Positions 8,737-18,883 of a stretch of 64,000 bases of DNA are shown here, in pieces. Origin of the DNA: Paenibacillus pabuli (GTDB taxonomy: Bacteria > Bacillota > Bacilli > Paenibacillales > Paenibacillaceae). Both the position numbers and the translations under genes were made by a program. The notes below the pieces were generated by a model, which did no database searches, had not been told where the DNA came from, and saw nothing but the letters and a program-made list of their open reading frames with translations. Within the stretch, counting starts at the first letter, position 1; the number at the start of each line of letters is the position of its first letter. The DNA lies in NCBI RefSeq assembly GCF_039831995.1, contig NZ_JBDOIO010000003.1, positions 2,666,001 to 2,730,000 of the forward strand. The letters run 5' to 3'.

Positions 8737-9318
8737 TTATAGATTGCGGCATAGTACTTTGACATGAGATAATGCCGACGATTCAATCTCAGCAAACGTT
8801 ACACGATCCTGAATATAATACGATATGAATCCGTGCATGGACAAAAACAGTGTGCGCGGCACACATTGGATATCTTCTTCCGTACAGCCTTCTTCGTTCA
8901 TATACTGCCTCACAATTGAAGCAAACAATTCGAAGCATCTTCCCTGCTCCGTGCGACAATAAGATAACAGTTCCTCATCCCGAATCATGAACATAATCTC
9001 GTATTGATACGGATTCTCCAAACCAAAACGAATGAATTCCAACATGATATGCTCTACCTTGCTCATACCGCCCACGACTGGCCTGACCATGGCTTGCAGC
9101 AGCAAATGTCCCAGATGATTGAAATCTTCTACCACAATGGCATAGAACAGTTCTGCCTTTTCCTTAAAATGATAATACAGCGACCCATGACTATAGCCCA
9201 GATGCTGGCCGATGCTTCGCATCGAAATGGCGCGGTATCCTTTGGTAATAAAAAGATGTCTCGCCGCCTCCAGGATCCGCTCCCTCGACAACTCTTGTTC
9301 GACTGCTCTTCTAGCCAT
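8737..9318 (-). CDS. TetR/AcrR-family transcriptional regulator
   Basis: 193 residues. The N-terminal TetR HTH is clear: RERILEAARHLFITKGYRAIS, then MRSIGQHLGYSHGSLYYHFKEK, where the recognition helix ends in the typical YYHFKEKAEL. The remaining 140 residues form the ligand-binding helical domain, whose inducer cannot be predicted. It starts five bases after the yigZ stop with an AAGGGGAA site, so the two form an operon. The target is not apparent from neighbours; autoregulation of yigZ-tetR is possible. Confidence 0.9.
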   Translation of the reverse strand: MARRAVEQELSRERILEAARHLFITKGYRAISMRSIGQHLGYSHGSLYYHFKEKAELFYAIVVEDFNHLGHLLLQAMVRPVVGGMSKVEHIMLEFIRFGLENPYQYEIMFMIRDEELLSYCRTEQGRCFELFASIVRQYMNEEGCTEEDIQCVPRTLFLSMHGFISYYIQDRVTFAEIESSALSHVKVLCRNL

Positions 9319-9323
9319 ATATT

Positions 9324-9956
9324 TTATTCCCCTTCAATAAAATAAAGCCGCTGTCCCTCCGTGATCCGGGATTGCCCTTGCGTCAAATCCGTGATCCAGG
9401 CGATAAATGCCTCGGTTTCACTATCCGGCGGAAGACAAGTCAACGTAACCTTATCGGTGAATCCAGTTTCACCCGTACGGACTTCCCGGCTTCTTAATTC
9501 ATTTTCCACTTTCCCCAGCCACGTGTAATCCAGTTCCACAAACACTTCACGATGAAGCACTTTGGTAATGGCTTCTCCAGCTTCAATAGCCGCTACAGCG
9601 CCATCCGTATATGCTCGGATTAAACCGCCTGCTCCAAGCATGATTCCCCCGAAATAACGCGTAACCACAATAGCCACATTTTTCAGCTGCTGATTTTTGA
9701 TGACTTCAAGAATGGGTTTCCCTGCAGTTCCGCTTGGTTCTCCATCATCGGATTGCTTCTGGATCTCATCTCTCTCCCCGATCATATATGCAGAACAGTT
9801 ATGAGTGGCATTCCAATGTTTTTTCTTAATTTCATCAATAAAAGCAACTGCTTCTTCTTCCGTTGTAACTGGCATAATATGACCGATGAATCGCGACTTC
9901 TTGATGACAATTTCCAGATTGCCCGGTCCTCGAACCGTGCGATAACGTTCAAGCAT
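9324..9956 (-). CDS. YigZ/IMPACT family protein
   Basis: 210 residues from the ATG at 9956, the normal length for YigZ; longer in-frame starts upstream would add unconserved sequence overlapping a hairpin. The N-terminal UPF0029/IMPACT domain is clear: KKSRFIGHIMPV, HWNATHNCSAYMIG, SDDGEPSGTAGKP and TRYFGGIMLGAGGLIRAY. A ferredoxin-like C-terminal domain follows (about residues 140-205). The cellular role in bacteria is unclear; the eukaryotic relative binds GCN1 and affects translation control. It is upstream of and co-transcribed with a TetR regulator. Confidence 0.9.
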   Translation of the reverse strand: MLERYRTVRGPGNLEIVIKKSRFIGHIMPVTTEEEAVAFIDEIKKKHWNATHNCSAYMIGERDEIQKQSDDGEPSGTAGKPILEVIKNQQLKNVAIVVTRYFGGIMLGAGGLIRAYTDGAVAAIEAGEAITKVLHREVFVELDYTWLGKVENELRSREVRTGETGFTDKVTLTCLPPDSETEAFIAWITDLTQGQSRITEGQRLYFIEGE

Positions 9957-9988
9957 TTCAATCCAACTTTCTGATTTAATCCATTTTA

Positions 9989-10028
9989 CAAGAAAGCAGT
10001 TCCCCGCGCGGACGCGGATGAACTGCCT
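9989..10028 (-). terminator. Terminator after pgi
   Basis: GCAGTTC (9996-10002) pairs with GAACTGC (10020-10026) around a GC-rich loop; TTTCTTG follows on the minus strand. It stands between pgi and the yigZ start. Confidence 0.65.
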
Positions 10029-10124
10029 TGGTTTAAACATCCGGGAATCACTGCATTCTATCTCACAATGAAACCCGGGTGTCACTACACACGCTTTATT
10101 TAACTATATGAGTCAAACCATGAA

Positions 10125-11480
10125 TTATTCAGAAAGTCTCGCTTCAAGCGCGGCTTTCTCTTCTTCAAAGCCTGGTTTGCCCAGCAATGCGAACATGTTT
10201 TTCTTGTAAGCTTCTACCCCTGGTTGGTCAAACGGGTTAACGCCGAGCAGGTATCCGCTGATGCCGCATGCTTTTTCAAAGAAGTATACCAGATATCCGA
10301 AAGAATATGGAGACATATCCGGAATATTCACGATCAGGTTTGGAACTTGACCGTCTGTATGTGCAAGCAGAGTGCCTTGGAATGCTTTTTTGTTGACGAA
10401 GTCCATTGTTTTGCCTTCAAGGAAGTTCAGACCATCCAGATCATCCGGATCGGATTCGATCGAGATATGCTCAGATACTTCAGCGACCTGAATGACCGTT
10501 TCGAAGATGTTACGGCTTCCCTCCTGGATGAATTGACCCATGGAGTGTAAATCCGTGGAGAAATCAACAGAAGCAGGATAGATTCCTTTGAAATCTTTAC
10601 CTTCGCTTTCTCCATAAAGTTGTTTCCACCATTCGGATACAAAGTGCAGGGACGGCTCGTAGTTTACGAGGATTTCTGTTCCTTTACCTTTACGGTACAA
10701 TGCGTTACGAACAGCAGCATATTGATATGCTTCATTCTCAGCAACATTCGGGTTGCTGTATTCCTTGGATGCGTCAGCTGCACCTTGCATCATTTCTTCG
10801 ATGTTAATGCCAGCTGTAGCGATTGGCAGCAAGCCTACTGCTGTCAGAACCGAGTAACGTCCACCTACATCATCCGGAATAACGAAAGACTCGTAACCTT
10901 CTTCGTTCGCCAGTTTTTTCAGTGCGCCGCGCTCTTTGTCTGTTGTAGCATAGATACGTTTGCGTGCTTCTTCTTTACCGTATTTTTTCTCCAGTGCTGC
11001 ACGGAAGATACGGAAAGCAATGGCAGGCTCGGTAGTCGTACCGGATTTGGAGATGACGTTCACGGAGAAGTCTTTGCCTTCCACCAGATCCAGCAAATGA
11101 GTTACATACGTGGAGCTGATATTGTTTCCTGCGAAATAGATTTCAGGCGTTTTGCGTTTATCTTTTGGCAGATTGTTATAGAAGGAGTGTGTCAGCATCT
11201 CGATCGCTGCGCGTGCACCCAGGTATGAACCACCGATACCGATAACGATCAGCACTTCGGAATCGCTTTGGATTTTGGCAGCCGCTTTTTGAATACGGGA
11301 GAATTCTTCCTTGTCATAAGCGGTTGGCAGGTCAATCCAGCCCAGGTAATCGGATCCGGTTCCTGTTCCGTTGTGGAGCTGCTCGTGAGCCAGACGAATC
11401 GGTTCAGCGAAATAGTCCACTTCATGCTGGTTTACAAATTGCAAGGCAGTGCTGTAATCAAACTTCACTTTTTTTGCCAT
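10125..11480 (-). CDS. pgi: Glucose-6-phosphate isomerase
   Basis: 451 residues, the usual length of the Bacillus type enzyme that interconverts glucose-6-phosphate and fructose-6-phosphate in glycolysis and gluconeogenesis. Markers: [38 protein letters not shown] (phosphate binding), [19 protein letters not shown] (first PGI signature region) and [12 protein letters not shown] with the catalytic glutamate region. The C-terminus contains [24 protein letters not shown] lies ten bases before ATG 11480. It is monocistronic, with its own terminator. Confidence 0.97.
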   Translation of the reverse strand: MAKKVKFDYSTALQFVNQHEVDYFAEPIRLAHEQLHNGTGTGSDYLGWIDLPTAYDKEEFSRIQKAAAKIQSDSEVLIVIGIGGSYLGARAAIEMLTHSFYNNLPKDKRKTPEIYFAGNNISSTYVTHLLDLVEGKDFSVNVISKSGTTTEPAIAFRIFRAALEKKYGKEEARKRIYATTDKERGALKKLANEEGYESFVIPDDVGGRYSVLTAVGLLPIATAGINIEEMMQGAADASKEYSNPNVAENEAYQYAAVRNALYRKGKGTEILVNYEPSLHFVSEWWKQLYGESEGKDFKGIYPASVDFSTDLHSMGQFIQEGSRNIFETVIQVAEVSEHISIESDPDDLDGLNFLEGKTMDFVNKKAFQGTLLAHTDGQVPNLIVNIPDMSPYSFGYLVYFFEKACGISGYLLGVNPFDQPGVEAYKKNMFALLGKPGFEEEKAALEARLSE

Positions 11481-11611
11481 GATCTAAAAACCTCCTGATA
11501 TCGGTAGCTTATTTTTCCGTTTTCCATTCAAACAACTTAGCATAAGGATACTTCAAATCCACGGGGCTGACAAGCTTGCAGCTTGAACTTTGTCACTTCA
11601 AATTCAAGAAG

Positions 11612-11660
11612 CAAAAAGGGTAAACCATATCCGCTGATTGCGGGTTTTGGCTACCCTTCT
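11612..11660 (-). terminator. Terminator after ppnP
   Basis: AAGGGTAAACC (11616-11626) pairs with GGCTACCCTT (11649-11658); a T-run follows on the minus strand (11613-11617). Confidence 0.8.
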
Positions 11661-11664
11661 TGTA

Positions 11665-11982
11665 TTATTCCGCCGGGTACGAGCAGCAGTAGTCGGTAAC
11701 GCTGCGTATCTCCAGTTTGAATTTGGATTCGGCAGGCACGTGAAACGCAACTTGACCTTGAATCTCTTGCCAATCTTCTTCTCCGGGAAGCAATACTCTC
11801 AGATCGCCGGACAGAATCTCCATGATTTCACGGGAATCCGTACCGAACTCATAGCTGCCTGGGAGCATGATGCCCAGAGTCACTTTGCTGCCATCCCCCA
11901 AAATAACCGTTCTGCTGGTTACCTGGCCATCATAATAAATGTTGGCCTCTTTCACTACACTGACTTGATCAAACTGTGACAT
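11665..11982 (-). CDS. ppnP: Pyrimidine/purine nucleoside phosphorylase PpnP
   Basis: 105 residues forming one small cupin, the entire family length. It cleaves nucleosides phosphorolytically to base and ribose-1-phosphate. Family signs: TVILGDGSKVTLGIMLPGSYEF, EIMEILSGDLRVLLPG and FHVPAESKFKLE with a C-terminal TDYCCSY. GGGGGAG precedes ATG 11982. It stands alone between pgi and tkt with its own terminator. Confidence 0.93.
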   Translation of the reverse strand: MSQFDQVSVVKEANIYYDGQVTSRTVILGDGSKVTLGIMLPGSYEFGTDSREIMEILSGDLRVLLPGEEDWQEIQGQVAFHVPAESKFKLEIRSVTDYCCSYPAE

Positions 11983-12070
11983 GCGTACCCGCTCCCCCTG
12001 AAGTTAATGAAAACAAAAGGCAAAACAGATCAGGATGAATCCTCATCCTTTCTCTGCCCGAAATAACTTT

Positions 12071-12113
12071 GCTGCTATGAATAAAACAGATGGACTGTTC
12101 CATCCATAGCAGC
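12071..12113 (-). terminator. Hairpin after tkt
   Basis: GCTGCTATG (12071-12079) pairs exactly with CATAGCAGC (12105-12113), 14 bases after the tkt stop. The T-tract is better on the plus strand (GTTTTTC) than on the minus strand, so its role as tkt terminator is probable rather than certain. Confidence 0.5.
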
Positions 12114-12126
12114 GTTTTTCAAGCTA

Positions 12127-14169
12127 TTACAGCAACGCTTTTACGCGGCTAACCACGTTATCGACTGTGAAGCCATACTCTTCGATAACACGGTCGCCAG
12201 GCGCGGAAGCACCGAATGTGCTGATTCCGAGAATGTCGCCTTGATCGCCAACATATTTCTCCCAGCCCATTGGATAAGCCATTTCAATCGCAAGACGAGC
12301 CTTAACATCCGGAAGCAGGACGGATTCTTTGTACGCTTTGTCCTGTTTCTCGAACAGATCCCAGCTCGGCATGCTGATTACACGAACTTGGATACCTTGT
12401 TCAGCCAGTGCAGCTTGAGCTTTGACAGCCAATTGCACTTCGGAACCTGTAGCGATGATTTGTGCTACTGGTTTGCCGTCTTTTGCATCCGAAACAACAT
12501 AAGCACCGCGTTTAACGTTCTCACGGGATCCTTCTACTGTTCCTTCCAAGATCGGCAAGTTTTGACGTGTGAGTACGAGTGCTACCGGGTTGTTCTTGTT
12601 CTCAAGCGCATAAGCCCATGCAGCAGATGTCTCATTACCATCAGCCGGACGAATAACTGTCAGGTTAGGAATGATACGCAGGGATGCGAGTTGCTCAATT
12701 GGCTCGTGCGTAGGACCATCTTCACCAACAGCGATACTGTCGTGAGTCAGGACGTATGTCACAGGCAGACCCATCAGGGAAGCCAGACGAACAGCCGGAC
12801 GCAGGTAGTCAGTGAACACGAAGAATGTACCACCGAATACTTTCACACCGCTGTGCAGTGCCATACCGTTCATTGCTCCAGCCATACCGAATTCACGGAT
12901 ACCGAAGTAGATGTTGCGGCCAGAGTAATCTTCTGGAGCAAAGTTTGCAATGTTGTTCAGGTGTGTCATTGTGGAGCTTTCCAAGTCAGCAGATCCACCA
13001 GTCAGATGAGGCACGTTGTGCGCCAAACCATTCAGTGCATTACCGGAAGCAACACGAGTGGAAAGAGCTTTGTCTGTTGCAGCATATTTAGGCAGATCGC
13101 GGTCCCAACCTTCTGGAAGGTCACCGTTGATTGCTGTTTCGAACTGAGCTGCCAGCTCAGGGAATGCTTTTTTGTACTCAGCGAATTTCTCGTCCCAAGC
13201 TTTGTTTGCGGAGATACCACGATTTTTGACTTGAGCAAAGTGATCGCGAACTTCAGCTGGTACGTGGAAATCTTCCTCGTAAACCCATTTGTAAAATTCT
13301 TTGGTCAATTTGGCTTCGTCAGCACCCAGTGGGGAACCGTGAGTACCGCCGTGGCCGCCTTTACCTTGTTTGTTCGGGCTACCATAACCGATAACGGTTT
13401 TCACTTCGATCAGTGTAGGACGCAGTGTATCTGCTTGTCCTTCCTGAATTGCTTTTTCGATTGCAGGCAGATCGTTACCATCTTCTACGCGCAGCACTTG
13501 CCAGCCATAAGCTTCGAAGCGTTTTGCGATGCTTTCGGAAGAAGACAGGTTCAACTCACCATCAAGCGTGATGTCGTTGGAGTCGAACAACATGATCAGT
13601 TTGCCCAGGTGCAGACGTCCAGCAAGGGAAGCTGCTTCGTGGGATACGCCTTCCATGAGGTCACCGTCACCACAGATTGCATAAGTATAGTGGTCGATTA
13701 CGTTGAATTTATCTTTGTTGTAAGTTGCGCCCAGTTGTGCTTCAGCCATAGCCATACCTACAGCCATTGCAATCCCTTGACCCAGTGGTCCAGTCGTAGC
13801 GTCAACACCTGCAGTATGTCCGAATTCCGGGTGACCCGGAGTTTTGCTTCCCCATTGGCGGAATTGTTTCAATTCTTCCATAGGAAGATCGTAGCCGCTC
13901 AGGTGCAGCAAGCTGTACAGCAACATGGAACCATGTCCTGCAGACAGCACAAAACGGTCCCGGTTAACCCAAGTTGGGTGGTCCGGGTTATGTGTCATCG
14001 TTTTTGCAAAAAGTTGGTATCCCATTGGAGCGGAGCCCATAGGCATTCCCGGGTGTCCAGATTTTGCTTTCTCGATTGCATCAATTGCCAGAGTACGTAC
14101 AGTCGTAATCGACAGGTTGTCGATTGTGTTGTTTTCGTCCTTTTGAATCGCTTCGTTCTTGTCAGTCAT
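12127..14169 (-). CDS. tkt: Transketolase
   Basis: 680 residues, full length. Thiamine-diphosphate enzyme of the non-oxidative pentose phosphate pathway, moving two-carbon units between ketoses and aldoses. The ThDP/Mg motif is [19 protein letters not shown] (near residue 155), with the N-terminal signature [18 protein letters not shown]; the middle domain has [15 protein letters not shown] and [19 protein letters not shown] with catalytic histidines. GAGGAGG precedes the start. An inverted repeat lies in the upstream region (14252-14292). Confidence 0.97.
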   Translation of the reverse strand: MTDKNEAIQKDENNTIDNLSITTVRTLAIDAIEKAKSGHPGMPMGSAPMGYQLFAKTMTHNPDHPTWVNRDRFVLSAGHGSMLLYSLLHLSGYDLPMEELKQFRQWGSKTPGHPEFGHTAGVDATTGPLGQGIAMAVGMAMAEAQLGATYNKDKFNVIDHYTYAICGDGDLMEGVSHEAASLAGRLHLGKLIMLFDSNDITLDGELNLSSSESIAKRFEAYGWQVLRVEDGNDLPAIEKAIQEGQADTLRPTLIEVKTVIGYGSPNKQGKGGHGGTHGSPLGADEAKLTKEFYKWVYEEDFHVPAEVRDHFAQVKNRGISANKAWDEKFAEYKKAFPELAAQFETAINGDLPEGWDRDLPKYAATDKALSTRVASGNALNGLAHNVPHLTGGSADLESSTMTHLNNIANFAPEDYSGRNIYFGIREFGMAGAMNGMALHSGVKVFGGTFFVFTDYLRPAVRLASLMGLPVTYVLTHDSIAVGEDGPTHEPIEQLASLRIIPNLTVIRPADGNETSAAWAYALENKNNPVALVLTRQNLPILEGTVEGSRENVKRGAYVVSDAKDGKPVAQIIATGSEVQLAVKAQAALAEQGIQVRVISMPSWDLFEKQDKAYKESVLLPDVKARLAIEMAYPMGWEKYVGDQGDILGISTFGASAPGDRVIEEYGFTVDNVVSRVKALL

Positions 14170-14591
14170 GGTTTGTCCTCCTCATGTCTTTAGATAAGTC
14201 GGGTGCGCAAGCGAATCCCTCTCATCATACAAGCAAACCGTATATAACAATAAGTGAATCCGCTTGAATGTTTCATTTTGACTTATTCACTTTTGTATTG
14301 TATCACTTGGCGTGAAGCTTTTCCATAACCTTCTTTTAGAAGTTCCGGAAAATTCGGTTGTTTGTGGGTGAGGCGGGTTTATTCCAGCGCAGAATAAAAG
14401 GTGTTCGGTAGAGCATCTGAGCCCATGTCCGGCTTGGCAAGCCTCGCTAATCCATCGGATGAAGTATAACCTTTAACCGGAAAACCATACACTTTTTACA
14501 GCCCGAAGTTTTTTTGAAATGGAATCGTACATGATTCTGATTCGAAATCACTGCGACTGCGTTACTTTCAGAAAGAAAGGAGGCTTGCCTC
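14170..14591. other. Divergent intergenic region between tkt and the membrane protein gene; inverted repeat inside
   Basis: 421 bases without a gene. AAGTGAAT (14252-14259) and ATTCACTT (14285-14292) form an inverted repeat about 85-120 bases upstream of tkt, which could be an operator or leader hairpin. TACAAT on the minus strand near 14300 is a possible -10. Nothing else is recognised between 14310 and 14570. Confidence 0.4.
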
Positions 14592-15071
14592 ATGTCAGGA
14601 CCTCAGGCTATGCGGAAAAAGTCGCTAAATCATCCATTACCCTGGATATCGGGGACTTTAACAGGCATCATCACTGGCGTATTCCTAGGTTTTTTTCTTA
14701 AAGGGGCTCAGGCTTACACAGGCGAAAAGGTATACACCCTGCTTCTGAATGTCGACTTTGTGCCTTGGCTTCCGTCAATGTTGCCTGAATGGCTTGAATT
14801 CACACTCCATCTCATTGTTTCTGTAATCATCGGCATCTTCTACTTCTGGTGGATTCAGCGTTCCGGTTTCCCCTTGGTTAAAGGCGTTTTGCTCGGTGTG
14901 TTCTCTTCCCTGCTGTATATTCCGCTCTCCCAGTTATCTTCACGAGTCCCCGGCTTAATGGATTTCCATGCCATATTGCTTTGGCTCATCGGACATCTGT
15001 TGTTCGGTATCCTTCTTGGCGTATGCGGACGGGTATGGAAAAGGCAAAAAGGCGATTCCCTGGCTTGCTAA
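14592..15071 (+). CDS. Small integral membrane protein, YqhR-like
   Basis: 159 residues with four predicted membrane helices (about residues 20-40, 75-95, 100-120 and 130-150) and a basic C-terminus (RVWKRQKGD). The overall pattern, including TGIITGVFLGFFLKG and LPEWLEFTLHLIVSVIIGIFY, resembles the YqhR-type membrane proteins of Bacillales. No function is known to me. AAAGGAGG lies eight bases before ATG 14592. The end of the coding sequence forms part of a terminator stem. Confidence 0.65.
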   Translation: MSGPQAMRKKSLNHPLPWISGTLTGIITGVFLGFFLKGAQAYTGEKVYTLLLNVDFVPWLPSMLPEWLEFTLHLIVSVIIGIFYFWWIQRSGFPLVKGVLLGVFSSLLYIPLSQLSSRVPGLMDFHAILLWLIGHLLFGILLGVCGRVWKRQKGDSLAC

Positions 15072-15090
15072 TAGGAAATCGCCTTTCTTA
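15049..15090 (+). terminator. Bidirectional terminator overlapping the end of the membrane protein gene
   Basis: AAGGCGATTCC (15050-15060) pairs with GGAAATCGCCTT (15075-15086). TTTCTT follows on the plus strand and TTTTTGCC on the minus strand, so it can also serve purU, which converges on it. One arm is inside the coding region. Confidence 0.8.
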
Positions 15091-15145
15091 TCATACACAA
15101 TTCATATGGTTCCGAATCAACCTTGCACAGTATTAAAGCATAAAG

Positions 15146-16039
15146 CTAAAATACAACCGTTTTATTTTCGTGAACCAGAATCCGGTCTTCCACATGCCAT
15201 TTTACCGCACGTGCAAGTACAACGCGCTCAATGGTACGTCCAATCCGTTTCAATTCAGTCACGTCATCTCCATGGCTTACGCGCTGAACGTCCTGCTCGA
15301 TAATCGGCCCGCCGTCCAGTTCTTCGGTCACATAATGTGCTGTTGCTCCGATAATCTTAACACCACGGTTGTACGCCTGAGCATACGGTTTACCACCGAC
15401 AAATGCCGGAAGGAAGGAATGATGGATATTAATAATCCGGTTGCGGTAATGCTCGATGAACATCGGAGAGATAATCTGCATATAACGTGCAAGAATAATC
15501 ACATCAATATCGTTACCGATGACGTCCAGCTGGCGCTGCTCTGCTTCTTTCTTCGTGTCAGCCGTTACCGGAATATGATGATAAGGAATGCCGAATGATT
15601 CCACGTATTCCTTCATATCCAGGTGATTGCTTACCACGAGAGCGATGTCAGCATCAAGGTCTCCAGCTTGCCATTGCCACAGCAATTCAACAAGACAATG
15701 ATCTTCCTTGGATACAAAAATGGCCAGTTTCTTCTTGCGGCTAACCGCAGAGAGAGACCACTCCATCTTGAAGCGTTCCGCCACTTCAGCAAAATCAGCT
15801 TCCAATTTGGCCAGACTCGCTGTCAGTTCCGGCAGGTCGAATTCAATACGCATGAAAAACATGCCGCCAGACGGGTCCATGGTGTATTGGTCCGACTGAA
15901 CGATGTTTGCACCATGCTGGTGCAGGAAGTGCGATACGGCAGCTACGATTCCTGGTCCGTCTGGACAGGAAATAAGCATCCGCGCCCGATCGGCGCGGTT
16001 TTTGGAATCAGGACGTACTTGTTTTGCATGAATCTCCAT
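15146..16039 (-). CDS. purU: Formyltetrahydrofolate deformylase PurU
   Basis: 297 residues. It hydrolyses 10-formyl-THF to THF and formate, feeding the one-carbon pool. The N-terminal 90 residues form an ACT domain (RMLISCPDGPGIVAAVSHFL); the rest is a formyltransferase-type hydrolase. Catalytic positions are visible in INIHHSFLPAFVGG (Asn/His) and GATAHYVTEELDGGPIIEQD (Asp). GGAGGAAG lies about eleven bases before ATG 16039. It starts 22 bases after the nfo stop and probably shares its transcript. Confidence 0.95.
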   Translation of the reverse strand: MEIHAKQVRPDSKNRADRARMLISCPDGPGIVAAVSHFLHQHGANIVQSDQYTMDPSGGMFFMRIEFDLPELTASLAKLEADFAEVAERFKMEWSLSAVSRKKKLAIFVSKEDHCLVELLWQWQAGDLDADIALVVSNHLDMKEYVESFGIPYHHIPVTADTKKEAEQRQLDVIGNDIDVIILARYMQIISPMFIEHYRNRIINIHHSFLPAFVGGKPYAQAYNRGVKIIGATAHYVTEELDGGPIIEQDVQRVSHGDDVTELKRIGRTIERVVLARAVKWHVEDRILVHENKTVVF

Positions 16040-16061
16040 CGGGCTATTCTTCCTCCTTCAA

Positions 16062-17192
16062 TTAAGCCGTGACAAGCAGTTCTTTACCTGCAAGCCAGGC
16101 AATCAAGCGATGATTCAGTTGCTCTTCGTTCAAGTGCGGGAACAACGCGGCTTCCGCTACCAGATCATACAACCGCTCCAGCGGTTCACGCGGATCTGCC
16201 TTTTTGGCTTTCGCATCGTTCTTGAGCAGCGTCCAAACGTCAAGAATATAGGAACGGGAGTCAATTTCTTTTCCTTTGAAGAAGTGCTGCAGCTGCTCCA
16301 CCTCTGTCAGGAATTCCGGACCAAATCGGCCACTCACATCTCCGCGAAGCAATGCAATTTCCACTTCATACATTGGGCGTTGTGTCTTGGCTTCCTTACC
16401 GATCCAAGGTGTCTCCAGAATAAATGGACGTCCTTGAAGCGCATCATGATGAACGATACGGTTAATCGCTTCAAAACCAATCCAGCCGGAACCAATAGGT
16501 GTATGACGGTCCTTACGCGCACCAACAGTATTCTTACTATCATTAATATGCATTACGGTAATGCGGTCAAGCCCTACTGTACGATCAAACTGCTCAAGCA
16601 CACCGTCCAGATCATTCACGATATCGTAGCCTGCATCATGAATATGGCATGTATCCATACATACGGCGAGACGTTCGTTGTGCGTAACCTTCTCCATGAT
16701 CTGTGCGATCTCTTCGAAGCTGCGGCCCATTTCGGTCCCTTTGCCAGCCATCGTTTCAAGGGCAATTTTAACATCGGTCTCTTTGACACCATCGAGCACT
16801 TCATTCAAACCTTCGGCGATCCGTCCAATGCCATAATGAGCATCCTTGTCCGTAAAAGCGCCGGGGTGCAGCACGATATTTTTGACACCAATGGCATGCG
16901 TACGGCGAATTTCTTCCTGAAGGAAGCTTACAGCCAGTTCATACGTGTTTTCTTTGTAGGAACCAAGGTTAATAATGTATGGCGCATGGACAACAATATC
17001 TTCCATTCCGCCTTCTTGCATGGCAAGCTTGCCTTCCTCGATATACATGGACTCAATAGGCTTGCGGCGCGTATTCTGCGGTGCACCCGTATATATCATA
17101 AACGAACTGGAACCGTACGAGGACGCTTCCTTCGTTGCACTCAATAATCCCTTGTCCGAAAAGGACACATGGGAGCCGATTTTCAGCATCAT
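16062..17192 (-). CDS. nfo: Endonuclease IV (AP endonuclease) with a C-terminal extension
   Basis: 376 residues, whereas the family usually has about 280-300. It cuts DNA 5' of abasic sites in base excision repair. The zinc-binding TIM-barrel motifs are all present: [59 protein letters not shown] and ILETPW. After about residue 290 there is an extra segment ([21 protein letters not shown] onwards) with no motif known to me, predicted helical and ending ELLVTA. AAGGGGG precedes tandem ATGs at 17192/17189. Confidence 0.93.
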   Translation of the reverse strand: MMLKIGSHVSFSDKGLLSATKEASSYGSSSFMIYTGAPQNTRRKPIESMYIEEGKLAMQEGGMEDIVVHAPYIINLGSYKENTYELAVSFLQEEIRRTHAIGVKNIVLHPGAFTDKDAHYGIGRIAEGLNEVLDGVKETDVKIALETMAGKGTEMGRSFEEIAQIMEKVTHNERLAVCMDTCHIHDAGYDIVNDLDGVLEQFDRTVGLDRITVMHINDSKNTVGARKDRHTPIGSGWIGFEAINRIVHHDALQGRPFILETPWIGKEAKTQRPMYEVEIALLRGDVSGRFGPEFLTEVEQLQHFFKGKEIDSRSYILDVWTLLKNDAKAKKADPREPLERLYDLVAEAALFPHLNEEQLNHRLIAWLAGKELLVTA

Positions 17193-17356
17193 TGATCCCC
17201 CTTTTTCTGAATTATCCCTTATTCTAACGCGATTATCGAAATAAATCTAGAAATGCGCTATAATTCGGGTTACAGGCTATTTTTTACAGCTAATTTGGAA
17301 CATGGTGGGCGGAATCCGTCTTTCCGTGAAAATCAATGAACCGAGGTGACTCCGTA

Positions 17357-17827
17357 ATGATTTTCGGCTCCTACGCGATGACGTTAGTCAGCAGTTCCCC
17401 CAGCAACTGGTTTATGAACACGATCGCATTCTGGACTTTTCTTTTGCTAGGCAGCATGTGTATTGGTGGATTTTTTATGATGCGCAAGTTTTTGAAAGTG
17501 CTCCCAAAAGCGGACGGCAAATCCAAACTGGACTGGCAAAATTACTGGGTCGAAACAAGCCGCCACCTGTGGACGGATGAAGCCAAGGCTTTTCTGGATC
17601 AACTCGTAGAGCCCGTGCCCGGTCCGTTTCGCGATATCGCCAAACATTCCATTGCAGCAGAGATTGGCAAGATCGCTGTTGAGAACAAGGCAACCGAGGT
17701 GTCCCGAGATCACTGCATCAAAGGATACATTATAGCCACACCGAAGCGTGATAATAAGTTTCTGGTCAAATTTTTGGAGAAAAACCAAATTGACTACTCG
17801 CCTTATAAACATCTGATGAATAAATAA
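17357..17827 (+). CDS. DUF2621 family membrane-anchored protein
   Basis: 156 residues from ATG 17357, which has GAGGTGA seven bases upstream; an in-frame ATG at 17336 lacks a site. One N-terminal membrane segment (NTIAFWTFLLLGSMCIGGFFM) precedes a soluble domain. Its middle part, PFRDIAKHSIAAEIGKIAVE followed by RDHCIKGYI, resembles the PCP_red-type small domain found in this family. The function is not known. It is monocistronic, diverging from nfo. Confidence 0.8.
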   Translation: MIFGSYAMTLVSSSPSNWFMNTIAFWTFLLLGSMCIGGFFMMRKFLKVLPKADGKSKLDWQNYWVETSRHLWTDEAKAFLDQLVEPVPGPFRDIAKHSIAAEIGKIAVENKATEVSRDHCIKGYIIATPKRDNKFLVKFLEKNQIDYSPYKHLMNK

Positions 17828-17971
17828 GAACGTTTCAATTGTGGACGGACTACCACACTCATCTCCAACACACGAGCTCCATCAGGTAAGTCATTCGCAG
17901 ACAGGCATTGCTTACCGCCGGGGCTGTTTGTTGATCCGTCATTTATGAAGTTCACAAAGGAGGGCTGAAGC

Positions 17972-18883
17972 ATGAACATTGCTATATGTGGAGGAACAGG
18001 ATTTGTGGGAAGTGCACTTGTGGATTACTGGCTGCAAGCAGGACATCAGGTTCAGATAATCACGCGCAAACTGCCTGATCTTCATGATCCCGGAGAACGC
18101 CTTACATATATATCTTGGGAACAGCTTGAGGAAAGGCCTCATTTGCTTGAAGGATTGGATGCTCTGGTTAACCTTGCCGGGGAAACACTGAATCAGCGCT
18201 GGACGACCAAGGCCAAGCTGGAAATTGTGGAATCCAGGGTAACGACTGTATCCAAGGTAGCCCGGCTGCTGGATAAACTTGAACATAAACCGGAAGTTGT
18301 TGTACAGGCGTCCGCCATGGCTATTTACGGAACCTCCCCTACGGAGACATTTGATGAAAATTCCCCGCAAAAATCAATGAACTTTCCGTCTCGAGTTGCC
18401 GAACAATGGGAGATCGCTGCAGATGCTATCCTAGATGTGAGACTGGTCAAAATTCGTGTCAGCCTCGTACTTGGTCATAAAAGAGGAGCCTTTCCGTTAA
18501 TGAAGCTGCCATATATGCTTGGTGTAGGCGGCAAAATCGGCAGTGGCAAACAGTGGACCACCTGGATACACATCTTGGATATTGTAAGGCTTATTGATTT
18601 TACGATACATAATAAGGAAATCTCGGGCCCGGTGAACGCATCCGCTCCGAATCCCGTGACCAATGACGAGTTTGGACGTATAGTTGGCAAAGTCTATCAT
18701 CGCCCGCATTGGTTCCCGGTCCCCGGTTTCCTGATTAAAGCAGTGGTCGGAGAACTCTCTGTTGTATTGCTTCAGGGGCAGCGTGTCATTCCGCAGAAGG
18801 CGCTGGATCACGGGTTCAAATTCACCTTTCCAACCTTAACCGATGCCCTGGAAGACTTGAAACATCGCGGATTATCCGACTGA
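17972..18883 (+). CDS. TIGR01777-type NAD(P)-dependent epimerase/dehydratase-like protein
   Basis: 303 residues. The Rossmann nucleotide-binding start is MNIAICGGTGFVGSALVDYWL; LVNLAGETLNQRWTTKAK and VQASAMAIYGTSPTETFDE are family hallmarks, and a C-terminal DUF1731 region ends the protein (VIPQKALDHGFKFTFPTL). It belongs to the atypical SDR group with YfcH; no substrate is established. AAAGGAGG precedes ATG 17972. Its last 12 bases overlap the end of the convergent FHA gene. Confidence 0.9.
   Translation: MNIAICGGTGFVGSALVDYWLQAGHQVQIITRKLPDLHDPGERLTYISWEQLEERPHLLEGLDALVNLAGETLNQRWTTKAKLEIVESRVTTVSKVARLLDKLEHKPEVVVQASAMAIYGTSPTETFDENSPQKSMNFPSRVAEQWEIAADAILDVRLVKIRVSLVLGHKRGAFPLMKLPYMLGVGGKIGSGKQWTTWIHILDIVRLIDFTIHNKEISGPVNASAPNPVTNDEFGRIVGKVYHRPHWFPVPGFLIKAVVGELSVVLLQGQRVIPQKALDHGFKFTFPTLTDALEDLKHRGLSD

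Noticed and set aside
12241..14193. 650-codon open frame on the plus strand opposite tkt
   Set aside because: It is antisense to a complete transketolase, Cys/Ser/Phe-rich with no domain, and has no ribosome-binding site; a codon-bias shadow.
16110..17147. 345-codon open frame opposite nfo
   Set aside because: It mirrors the endonuclease IV coding sequence and has no recognisable motif.
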